A stretch of DNA of 64,000 nt from an uncultured Dehalococcoidia bacterium (GTDB lineage Bacteria > Chloroflexota > Dehalococcoidia > Lucifugimonadales > CATQGZ01): NCBI GenBank assembly GCA_958295685.1, contig OY282365.1, positions 434,001 through 498,000 on the forward strand. Direction: 5' to 3'. A program made the position numbers and the translations under genes. Each line of letters begins with the position of its first letter. Position 1 is the first letter of the stretch. Below, piece after piece: positions 23,178 through 32,400 of the stretch. The notes under the pieces were generated by a model. That model did not search any database. It worked only from the letters and a program-made list of their open reading frames with translations, and was not told the origin of the DNA.

Positions 23178-24080
23178 GTGTCAGCGCGAGCAGACTACAG
23201 AGAGACCGAGTGCCGAACGGCCCTCAACCGGGTAGACGGCATGGGCTTCCGGTGGTCCCTGAATCCGTACAGAGGCTGCGTCCATGGCTGCCACTACTGC
23301 TTCGCGCGCCGCTACCACTCGTACCTCGACCTCAGCCCGGGCTCCGACTTCACCGGGATAATCTACGTCAAGACCAACGTCGCCGACGTGCTTGGGCTGG
23401 AGCTCTCCAGGCGCTCGATGCGCCGGGAGGGAGTCGTCGTGGGCACCGCCACGGACCCCTACCAGCCGATCGAGGGCAGGTACCGTCTCACCCGGCGCTG
23501 CCTCGAGGCCCTCGCGCGATGGCGGAATCCGGCGAGCCTGATCACCAAAGGGACGCTGGTAGTGCGAGACATAGACGTGCTCAGCGAGGCCTCGCGCCGT
23601 GCGGAGTGCTCGGTGATCTTCAGCATCACGACGATGGACGTGGAGCTGGCCCGCAAGATCGAGCCGGGCACACCTCCGCCCGCGAAGCGCGTCGCGGCCA
23701 TGTCGCGGCTGGTCGGGGCCGGGATAAAGGCGGGGGTGGCGCTGGCGCCGGTCGTCCCCGGCATCACCGACGGAGCGGCGAATCTCGAGGCCGTGGTCCG
23801 CGCGGCCGCCTCCGGCGGCGCCCGCTTCCTCTGGGCGGGCGCGCTCAACCTGAAACCCGGCACCAGAGAGCACTTCCTGGAGTTCGTCGAGCGCGAGTAC
23901 CCGGAGCTCACGACGCTCTACGACAGACTCTATCCCGGCGCGTATGCCCCCGGAGCGGTGCAGTCGGAGATCGGCCGTGTCGTGGGGGCGTTGAAGCTCA
24001 GGTACGGGATACGCGAGGCGCGGAAGCCTCCGAGCGAGCCGCCGCCCCAGCAGCTGCGGCTCGAACCCGGACGGCGCTAG
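23178..24080 (+). CDS. Radical SAM protein, SPL/Rv2578c-like
   Basis: A 300-aa radical SAM protein. The cluster motif is RGCVHGCHYCFAR, a C-x3-C-x2-C that binds the [4Fe-4S] cluster and S-adenosylmethionine. VVVGTATDPYQPIEGRYRLT and LITKGTLVVRDIDVL match the spore-photoproduct-lyase-like/Rv2578c branch. The substrate is unknown; DNA or nucleotide repair has been suggested for relatives. The GTG start at 23178 precedes SARADYRETECRTALN. It ends tail to tail with the next gene, overlapping by 4 bp. Element E2 is the likely promoter region. Confidence 0.85.
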   Translation: MSARADYRETECRTALNRVDGMGFRWSLNPYRGCVHGCHYCFARRYHSYLDLSPGSDFTGIIYVKTNVADVLGLELSRRSMRREGVVVGTATDPYQPIEGRYRLTRRCLEALARWRNPASLITKGTLVVRDIDVLSEASRRAECSVIFSITTMDVELARKIEPGTPPPAKRVAAMSRLVGAGIKAGVALAPVVPGITDGAANLEAVVRAAASGGARFLWAGALNLKPGTREHFLEFVEREYPELTTLYDRLYPGAYAPGAVQSEIGRVVGALKLRYGIREARKPPSEPPPQQLRLEPGRR

Positions 24081-25618
24081 GGCAGGCGCCTCTCGCCGAA
24101 TATCGACTCTATCGAGTATGCCCTGAAACTGTTCCGCATCGTCGGACTTCGGACCTCTGCCTTCCAGACCTCGTTCCCGTCCCCGTCGACCTCCACAATG
24201 ACGCGCGGGGGGTCCGAGTCGTTCGACTCCGTGTTGATGAGGGTGTTGCCGTTTCCCAGACGGAACGCGCTGCTCCGTCCGCGAGCGTACAGGTCGGGCT
24301 CGTGCCGGTACTCCCACACCTTCGTTACGCCCAGATCGTAGGTGTTCAGAGCCAGTTCGATCGCCCTGGAGTACCCCCCGCCCTCCTCCTCAGGGCGGCC
24401 GCTGCCGTTGTCGTAGACCAAGATGTTCCCGTTGGGCAGCTCCGAGGCGGTGTGCTGGCCGTAGAACCTGTCCGCAGGGTTCAGGAAGTGGTAGTCGGTG
24501 TCCGGCCCGCCGAGCTGCCACTCGATAGACTCGCCGTCCGGGGAGATGGAGATCACCTGGTCCCAGTTCGCCAGCGAGACGACGTAGTTGCCCCGGACGC
24601 CCAGGGCGAGCGAGTTGGCCCGCTGCCAGGCTATCGGCTGCTGCCCCGGGTTCCAGTCGACCCGCTGGTCGAGCGAGAAGTGGTCCAGGGCGCTCCATAT
24701 CTCACGCGTCGTGTCGTTCGTCTGGTCCCATACCCTTATCGAGTCGACCAGCGTCTGCGTACCGGGGCCGCCGCCGTTCTCCGTGTCGTCGATCTCGATG
24801 ACCTCATGGGCCAGGTATAGCACCTCGGTGTCGGACAGTATCAGGAAGTCACGGTTCACGAACTTGTCGATGGGGTTGGCCGCCAGACGGTCGACCAGCT
24901 CGCCGAGCGGCGTGATCTCCTTGAGACAGCAGTTGAACCGCCTTCCGAGCGGCCCGCCTTCCAGGAAGACGAGGTTGTAGTTGGGCTTCTGGCGAACGGT
25001 GCGGGCGCTGACGGGCATGTCCGGCAGGGTGACCTCGTGCCGGTAGTACCAGACGACGACGGAATCCTCGTCGAGCGCCACGTAGTAGCTGTCAGGGTTG
25101 TCTTCGAGGTCGAACAGCACGAGACCGGTCGGGCTGCCCTCGACGGTGAGATCCATCCTGGCCAGAGCATCCGGCAGCTCTCCGGTCGTGAACGAGCCCC
25201 CTGACCCGGCGGACGTGCTTCCGTCCTCGGCCACGGCGAAGGCATCGTAGAAGTAGGTAGTCAGTGGGCGGAGACGCACCACCGGCACGCTGTGCTCGGC
25301 TGCCGCGAACTCGGTGGTGCGGGTGATGAAGGAGCCGACGTCCGCATTGTGATATGCCACGCGGACCCGGGCAGGGCTGTCGAGTGAGACCTCCACGTTC
25401 ACGATTAGGGGGTTGTCGGCCAGCACCGAGGCGGACGTGCTCACGATGCTGGGCGTGGAGGATGGCTCGGCGGTCGGCGGCGCCATTGCTTCGACCGTAG
25501 CCTCCACGGCGGCGGCCACGGTGGCCTGAACGTCCACTGGGGGGGCCTCTTCTCCGCAGGAGACCACGGCGAGAGCAAGGGCCGCGGCGGCCGCCGCCGT
25601 CATCGAGCGTCCGATCAA
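24077..25618 (-). CDS. Arylsulfotransferase (ASST)-like lipoprotein
   Basis: A 513-aa exported protein. The signal peptide ends in LAVVSC (lipobox, C21), followed by an Ala/Thr-rich linker, a fibronectin-like segment (about 65-140) and a long beta-propeller-like region with EWQLGGPDTDYHF and PNGNILVYDNGSGR, typical of arylsulfotransferase-family proteins (PF05935/PF14269). These move sulfate between phenols or act as propeller scaffolds. The NCC pair near residue 230 may form a disulfide. No partner genes are adjacent, so the activity is uncertain. Confidence 0.75.
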   Translation of the reverse strand: MIGRSMTAAAAAALALAVVSCGEEAPPVDVQATVAAAVEATVEAMAPPTAEPSSTPSIVSTSASVLADNPLIVNVEVSLDSPARVRVAYHNADVGSFITRTTEFAAAEHSVPVVRLRPLTTYFYDAFAVAEDGSTSAGSGGSFTTGELPDALARMDLTVEGSPTGLVLFDLEDNPDSYYVALDEDSVVVWYYRHEVTLPDMPVSARTVRQKPNYNLVFLEGGPLGRRFNCCLKEITPLGELVDRLAANPIDKFVNRDFLILSDTEVLYLAHEVIEIDDTENGGGPGTQTLVDSIRVWDQTNDTTREIWSALDHFSLDQRVDWNPGQQPIAWQRANSLALGVRGNYVVSLANWDQVISISPDGESIEWQLGGPDTDYHFLNPADRFYGQHTASELPNGNILVYDNGSGRPEEEGGGYSRAIELALNTYDLGVTKVWEYRHEPDLYARGRSSAFRLGNGNTLINTESNDSDPPRVIVEVDGDGNEVWKAEVRSPTMRNSFRAYSIESIFGERRLP

Positions 25619-25800
25619 TCGACAGACTCCGGTGTCTACGAAAGTGAAGGTGAGTGTATGGCTCTCGCAGATCGGGTGTCAACGTATACTTCGCGGCGGC
25701 CGCATCTCCTCAACGTGAGGCCGCCGCAATGCCGCAAGAGTAGGGGATGGCGAGCCGTCGACCCCATCGTCTGCTAGAATCTGTCGCGGAGGTGAGTGAC

Positions 25801-26280
25801 ATGGACGCTGAAATGATCGTGATGCGCGTGGTGCACATACTGGCAGGGGTTGTCTGGGCCGGTTCGGCCATCTTTCTGGCGGTCGTCCTCGACCCGCGTC
25901 TGAGGGCGTTGGGGCCGGACGTCCAGCGCAGCGTAACGGCCGCGCTCGCTCCGGCGCTCCGCCTCGTGTTGGAAGGCGGCGCGGCCGTCACCATCCTGGC
26001 AGGTCTCGCGCTCGTGATCAGGATGGGGCGGCTCGAAGACCTTCTCGATACGAACTGGGGCTTGGCGATCACGGTGGGACTCGTAACGTCCCTGCTGGCT
26101 CATGCCACCGGCGCAATCGCGGCGGCGACGGCTAAGAGGATGGCACATGCCGGCCGTGAGACATCGGATGAGCAGGCCAAGGCGGACAGACTGTCGAACA
26201 GGGCAACCCTCCTGGCGCGGATAACGGCTGTGATGGTCGTGATCGCGGTAGTCACAATGGCTGCGGCGCGGTTCGTGTGA
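25801..26280 (+). CDS. Four-helix membrane protein, CopD/DUF2269-like
   Basis: A 159-aa integral membrane protein with helices near 8-28, 52-75, 88-112 and 137-157. HILAGVVWAGSAIFLAVVLDPRL at the first helix resembles CopD/DUF2269-type proteins, whose helix-borne His can bind heme or copper. The ATG at 25801 follows GGAGGTGAG. The gene stands alone between divergent neighbours. Function is not known; the family guess rests on the first helix. Confidence 0.65.
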   Translation: MDAEMIVMRVVHILAGVVWAGSAIFLAVVLDPRLRALGPDVQRSVTAALAPALRLVLEGGAAVTILAGLALVIRMGRLEDLLDTNWGLAITVGLVTSLLAHATGAIAAATAKRMAHAGRETSDEQAKADRLSNRATLLARITAVMVVIAVVTMAAARFV

Positions 26281-26335
26281 TGAGTAGACTGTTACGATAG
26301 GCGCCAGTCCGGCAGGCAAGCCAAGGGGGATTGAA

Positions 26336-28240
26336 TTGTTCAGTACGGCTCCCGTTCTCCTCAACACACTATTGAACGAGGTCGAGAAGGGCGGCATCCA
26401 ACTCCCGGACTTTCAGCGAGGTTGGGTATGGGACGACTACAGGATCAGGGGGCTGCTCGCTAGCATATCCCGAGGATTCCCGATCGGAGCCGTCATGACG
26501 CTCGGAGCGGGAGGCGACGTCAGGTTCAAGCCCCGCCTGATTGAGGGAGTCTGTGACAAGAATGGCGCCGCACCCAGCCAGTTCCTGCTGGATGGCCAGC
26601 AAAGGCTTACATCCTTGTATCAGGCTCTACTACACCCCTGCCCCGTGTCCACGCAGGACAACCGTGGCAGGAAGCTCCGGCGTTGGTACTACGTCGACAT
26701 GCGGAAAGTGGTGTTTGGAGAGGGAGATAGAGAAGACGCGGTCATCAGCATTCCCGAAGACAAGAAGGTCACCCGCGACTTCGGACGCGAGATAGTCATG
26801 GACCTCTCGATGCAGGGGTCTGAATACGAGAACCACATGTTTCCCACGGAGAGGCTGTTCGATCCTCTCCAATGGACACTTGATTATAACGATCATTGGA
26901 GTGACCGTTCTGACCATCCTGCGGACACCGCCAATAGATTCTTTAGCAGATTCAACGAACTGGTCATCCAGCCCTTCTCGAACTACCTGCTGCCCGTAAT
27001 CAACCTGGACAAGCAGACACCGAAAGAGGCGGTCTGCACCGTATTCGAGAAAGTCAACACGGGCGGGGTCTCTCTCACCGTATTCGAACTGGTGACGGCC
27101 TCGTTCGCTGCCGAATCCGAGGGTTTCTCCCTCCGCGACGATTGGAGTGAGCGCAGACAACGCTTGCACTCCAGCTATGGCGTGCTCCAGGGGATATATG
27201 GTGAACACTTCCTTCAAGCCATAGCGCTTCTCAAGACACAGGAAGACAGAAGGCGGGCTATCGAGGATGCTCACCCGGCAAACCGGCTGCCTCCAATCAG
27301 TTGCAAGAGACGAGATATTCTCAATCTGCGTCTCAGTGATTACCAAGATTGGGCCGACAAGGTTGAGGAGGGCTTACGCGAAGCGGCGAGATTCCTGGAG
27401 GAGCAGTTTGTATATGGACGGCACAACATCCCCTACAACACACAGTTGGTGCCCTTAGCCGCACTGTACGTGGAGTTGGGCAGTGAGTTGGTGCCGGCGA
27501 ACGCAGCAGATAAGCTTGCCCGCTGGTATTGGTCCGGCATCTTCAGCGAAGTCTACGGTGGTAACACTGAGACCCAGAGCGCGCTGGACCTAGATCAGGT
27601 AGCTAAGTACGTCAGGGGAGGCGACCTGCCAACGCTGATTGTCGAAGCCAACTTTGTCCCTGAGCGGCTGCTGACGCTCCGTACACGCAGCAGCGCGGCA
27701 TACAAGGGTATCTATGCACTGCAGATGAAGAACGGGGCGAATGACTGGCGCAGCAACAAGCAGCTGTCCCTCCTTACCTATCGCGAATCGAACATCGACA
27801 TACACCATGTCTTCCCGGCTGCCTGGTGCCGGAGTACAGAGCCTGCCATACCGTCGCGTCTCTACGATTCGGTGATCAACAAGACACCCCTCAGCGCGGC
27901 CACGAACCGGATCATCGGCGGCCGCGCTCCGTCTCTCTACCTGAGGCGGCTCCGGAATGACATCGAAGGTGACAAGTTGAAGCAGGCGCTGGAATCTCAT
28001 TGGCTAAACTCCTGTCACTTGGAAGCAGACAACTTCGGAGACTCCTTCATAGAGCGCGGCGAAGCGATGCTCAGGCTGATCGGACAGGCAATGGGGAAAC
28101 AACTTGGGAGCGGTGCAGAAGTCTTCAGGGACGCGCTGACATCGGCCGGATACTTCGAGGCGTATCAGGAAGAGGAACCGGAGCATGACGCCTTAGGAGA
28201 TGACGTATCCAGCGAGGAATCTGTCGTCGAAGCGGGCTAG
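26336..28240 (+). CDS. DUF262/DUF1524 GmrSD-like nuclease
   Basis: A 634-aa protein. The N-terminal DUF262 domain has IQLPDFQRGWVW (21-32) and LLDGQQRLTSL (84-94), the ParB-like DGQQR nucleotide-binding motif. Near residue 488 the sequence NIDIHHVFPAAWC is the DUF1524 HNH-type motif. This is the single-chain GmrSD design, a type IV restriction system that cuts modified phage DNA using NTP hydrolysis. Its codon use is more AT-rich than the neighbours, suggesting acquisition. The TTG start follows AAGGGGGA. It is probably a defence gene on its own. Confidence 0.85.
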   Translation: MFSTAPVLLNTLLNEVEKGGIQLPDFQRGWVWDDYRIRGLLASISRGFPIGAVMTLGAGGDVRFKPRLIEGVCDKNGAAPSQFLLDGQQRLTSLYQALLHPCPVSTQDNRGRKLRRWYYVDMRKVVFGEGDREDAVISIPEDKKVTRDFGREIVMDLSMQGSEYENHMFPTERLFDPLQWTLDYNDHWSDRSDHPADTANRFFSRFNELVIQPFSNYLLPVINLDKQTPKEAVCTVFEKVNTGGVSLTVFELVTASFAAESEGFSLRDDWSERRQRLHSSYGVLQGIYGEHFLQAIALLKTQEDRRRAIEDAHPANRLPPISCKRRDILNLRLSDYQDWADKVEEGLREAARFLEEQFVYGRHNIPYNTQLVPLAALYVELGSELVPANAADKLARWYWSGIFSEVYGGNTETQSALDLDQVAKYVRGGDLPTLIVEANFVPERLLTLRTRSSAAYKGIYALQMKNGANDWRSNKQLSLLTYRESNIDIHHVFPAAWCRSTEPAIPSRLYDSVINKTPLSAATNRIIGGRAPSLYLRRLRNDIEGDKLKQALESHWLNSCHLEADNFGDSFIERGEAMLRLIGQAMGKQLGSGAEVFRDALTSAGYFEAYQEEEPEHDALGDDVSSEESVVEAG

Positions 28241-28656
28241 GCCCTGCGGCGGTCGTTGACTTGAGCCGATATCCTGCATCCTGAAATCCTGTGTCGATTG
28301 TCGGCGATCAGCCTATAGACCGGAACGCCGATGAAGCGCGCGCCGGGCAGCCACATGAGCGCGCCCAACGGGAAGAGCGCGGGCAGCGCCGTCATCAGCT
28401 TGCGGAAGGCGAAGAATCCCTCGTGGTTGTCTCCCGGGGCGCACACCAGATAGGCCGACCGATTCAGGTCATCCCGTGTGAGGCCCAGAGGCGCAGCCGC
28501 CGCAGCCTGGGCCGCCGTCCAGTCGATCCGGTTTCGCCAATCGAACCGCCTCAGCCATTTGACGGCGGCGGCGCACGTCACGCACTCGGCGTCGTAGTAG
28601 AATGTCCAGGCGGGCTGCCCGGCCGGTCGCAGGGTGTTCGGCATCGCCTCGATCAC
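28237..28656 (-). CDS. DUF393 (DCC family) thiol-disulfide protein
   Basis: A 139-aa protein of the DCC family. TFYYDAECVTCAAAVKWLRRFD carries the C25-x-x-C28 redox pair in place of the usual DGxCxxC, and LMWLPGARFIGVPVYRLIADNR matches the family tail. Probably a thioredoxin-fold redox protein. The start is uncertain (28656, or the Met at 28644). The 100 bp upstream contains GTGAACTGTTCAG (about 28715), a lone copy of the MITE end motif. It is convergent with, and overlaps by 4 bp, the DUF262 gene. Confidence 0.8.
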   Translation of the reverse strand: MIEAMPNTLRPAGQPAWTFYYDAECVTCAAAVKWLRRFDWRNRIDWTAAQAAAAAPLGLTRDDLNRSAYLVCAPGDNHEGFFAFRKLMTALPALFPLGALMWLPGARFIGVPVYRLIADNRHRISGCRISAQVNDRRRA

Positions 28657-28756
28657 CGCGTCGTTACGTCTGAACGATCTATCAGTCTCTGAGCGTTGTT
28701 GCCCATGTCTGTGTGAACTGTTCAGCCAGCCTCGTGCTCTGGCGGCTGACTTCGCG

Positions 28757-30013
28757 TCAGCGCTGACCTCCGTGGGTATCGGATAGCACCCAGTCGCCCT
28801 GGTGGGCGGCTATGTGGGCTGCGTTGTCGAACCGGAACGAGCTGTAGACGAGGCCGCTGACTGCCGGATGGTCCAGGAGCGCGCGCTCCTCAGACGGCGA
28901 GCGCTCGCTCCACTGCCGGGCCACGTATAGCTCGGTCGGCTTCCCGGACAGGGCCGGCCCGTACTGCTCCGTGAGCTGCCGCTCCAGCGGCGGCATTGCC
29001 TGGCCGCTTACGTAGTCCTGCACGTAGCCCCCTCCCCGGTGCATCGGCCACAGCTGTATCCACATCGACGGACACTGGGCCGAGCTCTGGTTTATGACAA
29101 GCTGATCGACCAGGCCGCGCTCCACCCACTCGCGCCACTGGAGCGCCGCGTTGCCCAGAGGCTGGCCGATGACGTCGCCGCGCGCGCACCCGACGCTGAG
29201 CTGGCGGCCCGATGCCCTGGTGACCTCTCTGAGCTGTTCGAGGAACGCGGTGAGATACTCGCCGTGGAGGCTGCGCCACAGGCCCGGGTCGAACTCGTCT
29301 GTCCACACGTCTTGGCCGTAGCGGCGCAGGTACTCCTCGCGGACAGGCTCGTTGAAGCCGAACTCGTCGGCGAAGTCGGGGGGCTTGGACTGCGACCTGA
29401 GACACACGAAGAGGCCGTCGAAGTCGTACCCTTCCAGCAGCCTGGAAAAGCGTTCGCAGAGGTGGTCCCGTACCTCCGGGTAGGCCAGCGACAGAACGCC
29501 CCACTGCCTCTTTTTCCTAGAGCGGTCGATCATCAGGTACTCAGGGTGTTCGATGGTGAAGTTGCTTTGCCACGAGTGTTCCTGCCCGTGGCCTCGGTTG
29601 TGGTAGCTGACCTTCCTCTCGGCATCGTCGGCCAGCGGCCGGCCTTCGTCGAAGATGGGCACGTAGAGATGCGCGGTCATGCCTCTCTCGTGGGCCAGTT
29701 GTGGGACGACCTCGAAGTCGTCCCACTCGATGTCCGTCAGCCGGTCCAGCTTCGCGCCCTGACCGCTGCCCGGCGCCGAGGTGGACTTGCCGTCTCTGTG
29801 GCTGCGCTGCTGCCTCCAGTGGAGCGAGCCCGTTCCGAGCTCCTCGATCCAGACGTCCATTCTGCGTTGGAGCGAGTCGACGGTGTTCAGGATACCGTCG
29901 CCCACTCCAAACGTGAGGTGGTCTCCCCATGAGACGTTGATGATGTTAGACAACTTAGGGATGGCCTCCGGCTGATCTGTCCCGATTGTATGGAGGGCGG
30001 CGGGCCCGGTCAA
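28757..30013 (-). CDS. Glycoside-hydrolase-like (GHL10-type) hypothetical protein
   Basis: A 418-aa protein, predicted TIM barrel. FEVVPQLAHERGMTAHLYVPIFD, PEVRDHLCERFSRLLEGYDFDGLFVCLR and QLSVGCARGDVIG resemble family-10-like glycosyl hydrolases (GHL). There is no signal peptide with this start. The start is uncertain: the frame opens with TTG at 30013 and no ATG appears until MDVWIEEL. The upstream side runs into the repeat block at 30029-30260, so the true 5' end may have been altered by that insertion. Confidence 0.55.
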   Translation of the reverse strand: MTGPAALHTIGTDQPEAIPKLSNIINVSWGDHLTFGVGDGILNTVDSLQRRMDVWIEELGTGSLHWRQQRSHRDGKSTSAPGSGQGAKLDRLTDIEWDDFEVVPQLAHERGMTAHLYVPIFDEGRPLADDAERKVSYHNRGHGQEHSWQSNFTIEHPEYLMIDRSRKKRQWGVLSLAYPEVRDHLCERFSRLLEGYDFDGLFVCLRSQSKPPDFADEFGFNEPVREEYLRRYGQDVWTDEFDPGLWRSLHGEYLTAFLEQLREVTRASGRQLSVGCARGDVIGQPLGNAALQWREWVERGLVDQLVINQSSAQCPSMWIQLWPMHRGGGYVQDYVSGQAMPPLERQLTEQYGPALSGKPTELYVARQWSERSPSEERALLDHPAVSGLVYSSFRFDNAAHIAAHQGDWVLSDTHGGQR

Positions 30014-30028
30014 TACGTCGCGGTTGAG

Positions 30029-30260
30029 TTCCCACCCACCCGCCCATTGGAATCTGGGGGCAAAGCCCCCAGACCCCTGCCAGAGGGGAGAACCCTGCGC
30101 CCGGTTGTCTGCCGCTCTGGGCAGACCCCCAGACCCCTGCCAGAGGAGAGAACCCTGCGCCCGGTCGACTGCCGCTCTGGGCAGACCCCCAGACCCCCTG
30201 CCAGAGGAGGGAACCCCTCTGACTCCCCCCTTTCGGATATCACAAGGACTGAACAGTTAC
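30029..30260. mobile_element. Degenerate MITE-related repeat block
   Basis: The gap 30014-30312 holds a relative of the 22219-22455 element in the opposite orientation. It shares CCCACCCACCCGCCCATT, TGGGGGCAAAGCCCCCA and the right end ACTGAACAGTTAC (30248-30260). Three copies of a CAGACCCC-CTGCCAGAGG unit lie inside. The left inverted end is missing, but CGGTTGAG (30021-30028) and CGGTTGTG (30261-30268) may be a mutated 8-bp target duplication. Confidence 0.65.
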
Positions 30261-30312
30261 CGGTTGTGGTATGATTCGCGCCGCAAACTTCCTCGGAGCG
30301 AGTGTCGTCCGT

Positions 30313-32400
30313 ATGACAAGATTCAGGGCCGGCGTGGACATTGGCGGTACCTTTACCGACGTGGTCTTTCTGGGCGACGACGGCAGCGTCCTGGTCCGCA
30401 AGGTTGCCAGCACGCCGGACGATTACGCCGAGGCCGTCCTGAACGGCATCTCCCTGGGCATCGAGGAGCTCGGCCTGAGCCCGGGGGACATAGGCGAGGT
30501 GAGCCACGGCTACACGGTTGCCACCAATGCCATTCTGGAGGGGAAGGGAGAGCGCACGGCCCTCATCACGACGGAGGGGTTCCGCGACGTGCTGGAGCTC
30601 GCCCGCATACGCACCCCCCGTCTGTACGACCTGTACTATCAGAAGCCCGTTCCCCTGGTGGAGCGCCGGCTCCGCTTCGAGGTGCCCGAGCGCATGACTT
30701 TCCAGGGCGAGGTGCTGAAGCCGTTGAGCGAGGCCAGTCTCAGTGAAGTCCTGGACCGCATCGAGGCATCGGGGGTGCGGTCCGTCGCCGTCTCCCTGCT
30801 TCACTCGTACGCCAACCCGAGCCACGAGGAGAGGATCACCGAGGCGGTCAGGGAGCGTCTGCCTGGTGTCACCCTGTCGGTATCGAGTGAGCTTCTGCCG
30901 GAGATGCGGGAGTACGAGCGGACGAGCACCACAGTCATAAACGCATACGTCAGGCCGGTCGTGGCCGAGTACCTGAGCCAGCTCAGCGGGGAGCTCAGGA
31001 AGACCGGCATCGGCGTGCCGCTGACGGTGATGCAGTCCAACGGCGGTCTTGCCCCGGTGGAGTCGGCGATAGAGAAGCCGATCTACTGCATCGAGTCGGG
31101 GCCTGCGGCGGGCGTGGTGGGCGCCTACCACCTCGGCAAGAGGCTCGGAATCGACAATATCCTCACCTTCGACATGGGCGGCACGACGGCCAAGGCTTCC
31201 ATGATCGAGGACGGGGAGATGCTGCTTGCGCCCGAGTACGAGGTCGGCGGCGGGATGAGCGTCGGTCACCGGCTGCTGAAGGGCGGCGGGTACATCCTCA
31301 GGGTTCCCTCGATAGATCTGGCTGAGGTCAGCGCAGGCGGCGGCAGCATCGTGTGGGTGGACAGGGGCGGCTCCCTCCAGAGCGGGCCTCAGAGCGCGGG
31401 GGCGGTACCTGGCCCGGTCTGCTACGGCAGGGGCGGCCAGGAGCCGACTGTCACCGATGCCAACGTGTCGCTGGGCTATCTCAACCCGGATCACCTGCTC
31501 GGCGGCGAGTTCCCGCTGGACGCTGACGCGGCGGCACGGGCTCTGCGCGACAGGGTCGGCGGGCCGCTGGGTATGTCCGACACGGAGGCCGCGAACGGCG
31601 TTCACCTTCTCGTGAACTCGAACATGGCGCGCGCGCTCAGGGCGGTATCCACTGAGAGGGGCCGCGATCCCCGCCGATTCACCCTGGTCGCATTCGGCGG
31701 CGGCGGGCCGATCCACGCGGCAGGCCTGGCCGACTCCCTGGGGATATCCAGGATAGTCGTGCCTCCCTCCCCCGGCGTCTTCAGCGCGTTCGGGCTGCTG
31801 TTCGCCGACCTGGAGCATCACTTCGTCCAGACCCACTTCAAGGCGTTCGCGGACCTCGACTTCAGGGAGGCCAACGAAATCCTGGACAGGCTGCGCGGCG
31901 AGGGCAGGGAGTTGCTGCGGGCCGAGGGCTTCGACGACTCGCGGCACCAGGTCGTGACTCAGCTCGACATGAAGTACGTCGGGCAGACCTCTGAACTGAC
32001 CGTCTCGATGCCCCAGTCCAGGTTTGGCCCGGAGGCTCTGGAGGAGATAGGAGCGGGTTACGGCGTGGAGCATGAGAAGACCTACGGCTACCAGTCGGAC
32101 GAGCCGTTCCAGCTGGTCAACATAAGAGTGGTCGCTCGGGGCCTCTCGGACGAGTCGCGTGTGCCGGAGAGGATCGTCTCGGTCAGCGGCGCGGCGGAGC
32201 CCGCCTCCACGGATCGGGACATATACTTCGGGCGGGCGGGCGGCTGGCTGAGGACGCCGGTCGTCGGTCGGTCGTCGCTGGCGGTCAGGTCGGAGGGCCC
32301 CCTCGTCGTGGAGGAGTACGATTCGACGACGGTGGTGCCGCCCGGCTGGACGGCGTCGCTGGACGATCTGGGCAACATAGCGCTGGAGAGGATGGAGTAA
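30313..32400 (+). CDS. hyuA: Hydantoinase/oxoprolinase subunit A (HyuA)
   Basis: About 695 aa. It has the ASKHA ATP-binding start FRAGVDIGGTFTDVVFLG, VSHGYTVATNAILEGKGERTALITTEGFRDVLE, and later TFDMGGTTAKASMI and FGGGGPIHAAGLADSLGI. Together with HyuB it opens cyclic amides such as hydantoins or 5-oxoproline with ATP, or acts as an acetophenone-carboxylase relative. The start at 30313 gives MTRFRAG; the ATG at 30271 is an alternative. The stop and the hyuB ATG share a base (TAATG). Confidence 0.93.
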   Translation: MTRFRAGVDIGGTFTDVVFLGDDGSVLVRKVASTPDDYAEAVLNGISLGIEELGLSPGDIGEVSHGYTVATNAILEGKGERTALITTEGFRDVLELARIRTPRLYDLYYQKPVPLVERRLRFEVPERMTFQGEVLKPLSEASLSEVLDRIEASGVRSVAVSLLHSYANPSHEERITEAVRERLPGVTLSVSSELLPEMREYERTSTTVINAYVRPVVAEYLSQLSGELRKTGIGVPLTVMQSNGGLAPVESAIEKPIYCIESGPAAGVVGAYHLGKRLGIDNILTFDMGGTTAKASMIEDGEMLLAPEYEVGGGMSVGHRLLKGGGYILRVPSIDLAEVSAGGGSIVWVDRGGSLQSGPQSAGAVPGPVCYGRGGQEPTVTDANVSLGYLNPDHLLGGEFPLDADAAARALRDRVGGPLGMSDTEAANGVHLLVNSNMARALRAVSTERGRDPRRFTLVAFGGGGPIHAAGLADSLGISRIVVPPSPGVFSAFGLLFADLEHHFVQTHFKAFADLDFREANEILDRLRGEGRELLRAEGFDDSRHQVVTQLDMKYVGQTSELTVSMPQSRFGPEALEEIGAGYGVEHEKTYGYQSDEPFQLVNIRVVARGLSDESRVPERIVSVSGAAEPASTDRDIYFGRAGGWLRTPVVGRSSLAVRSEGPLVVEEYDSTTVVPPGWTASLDDLGNIALERME

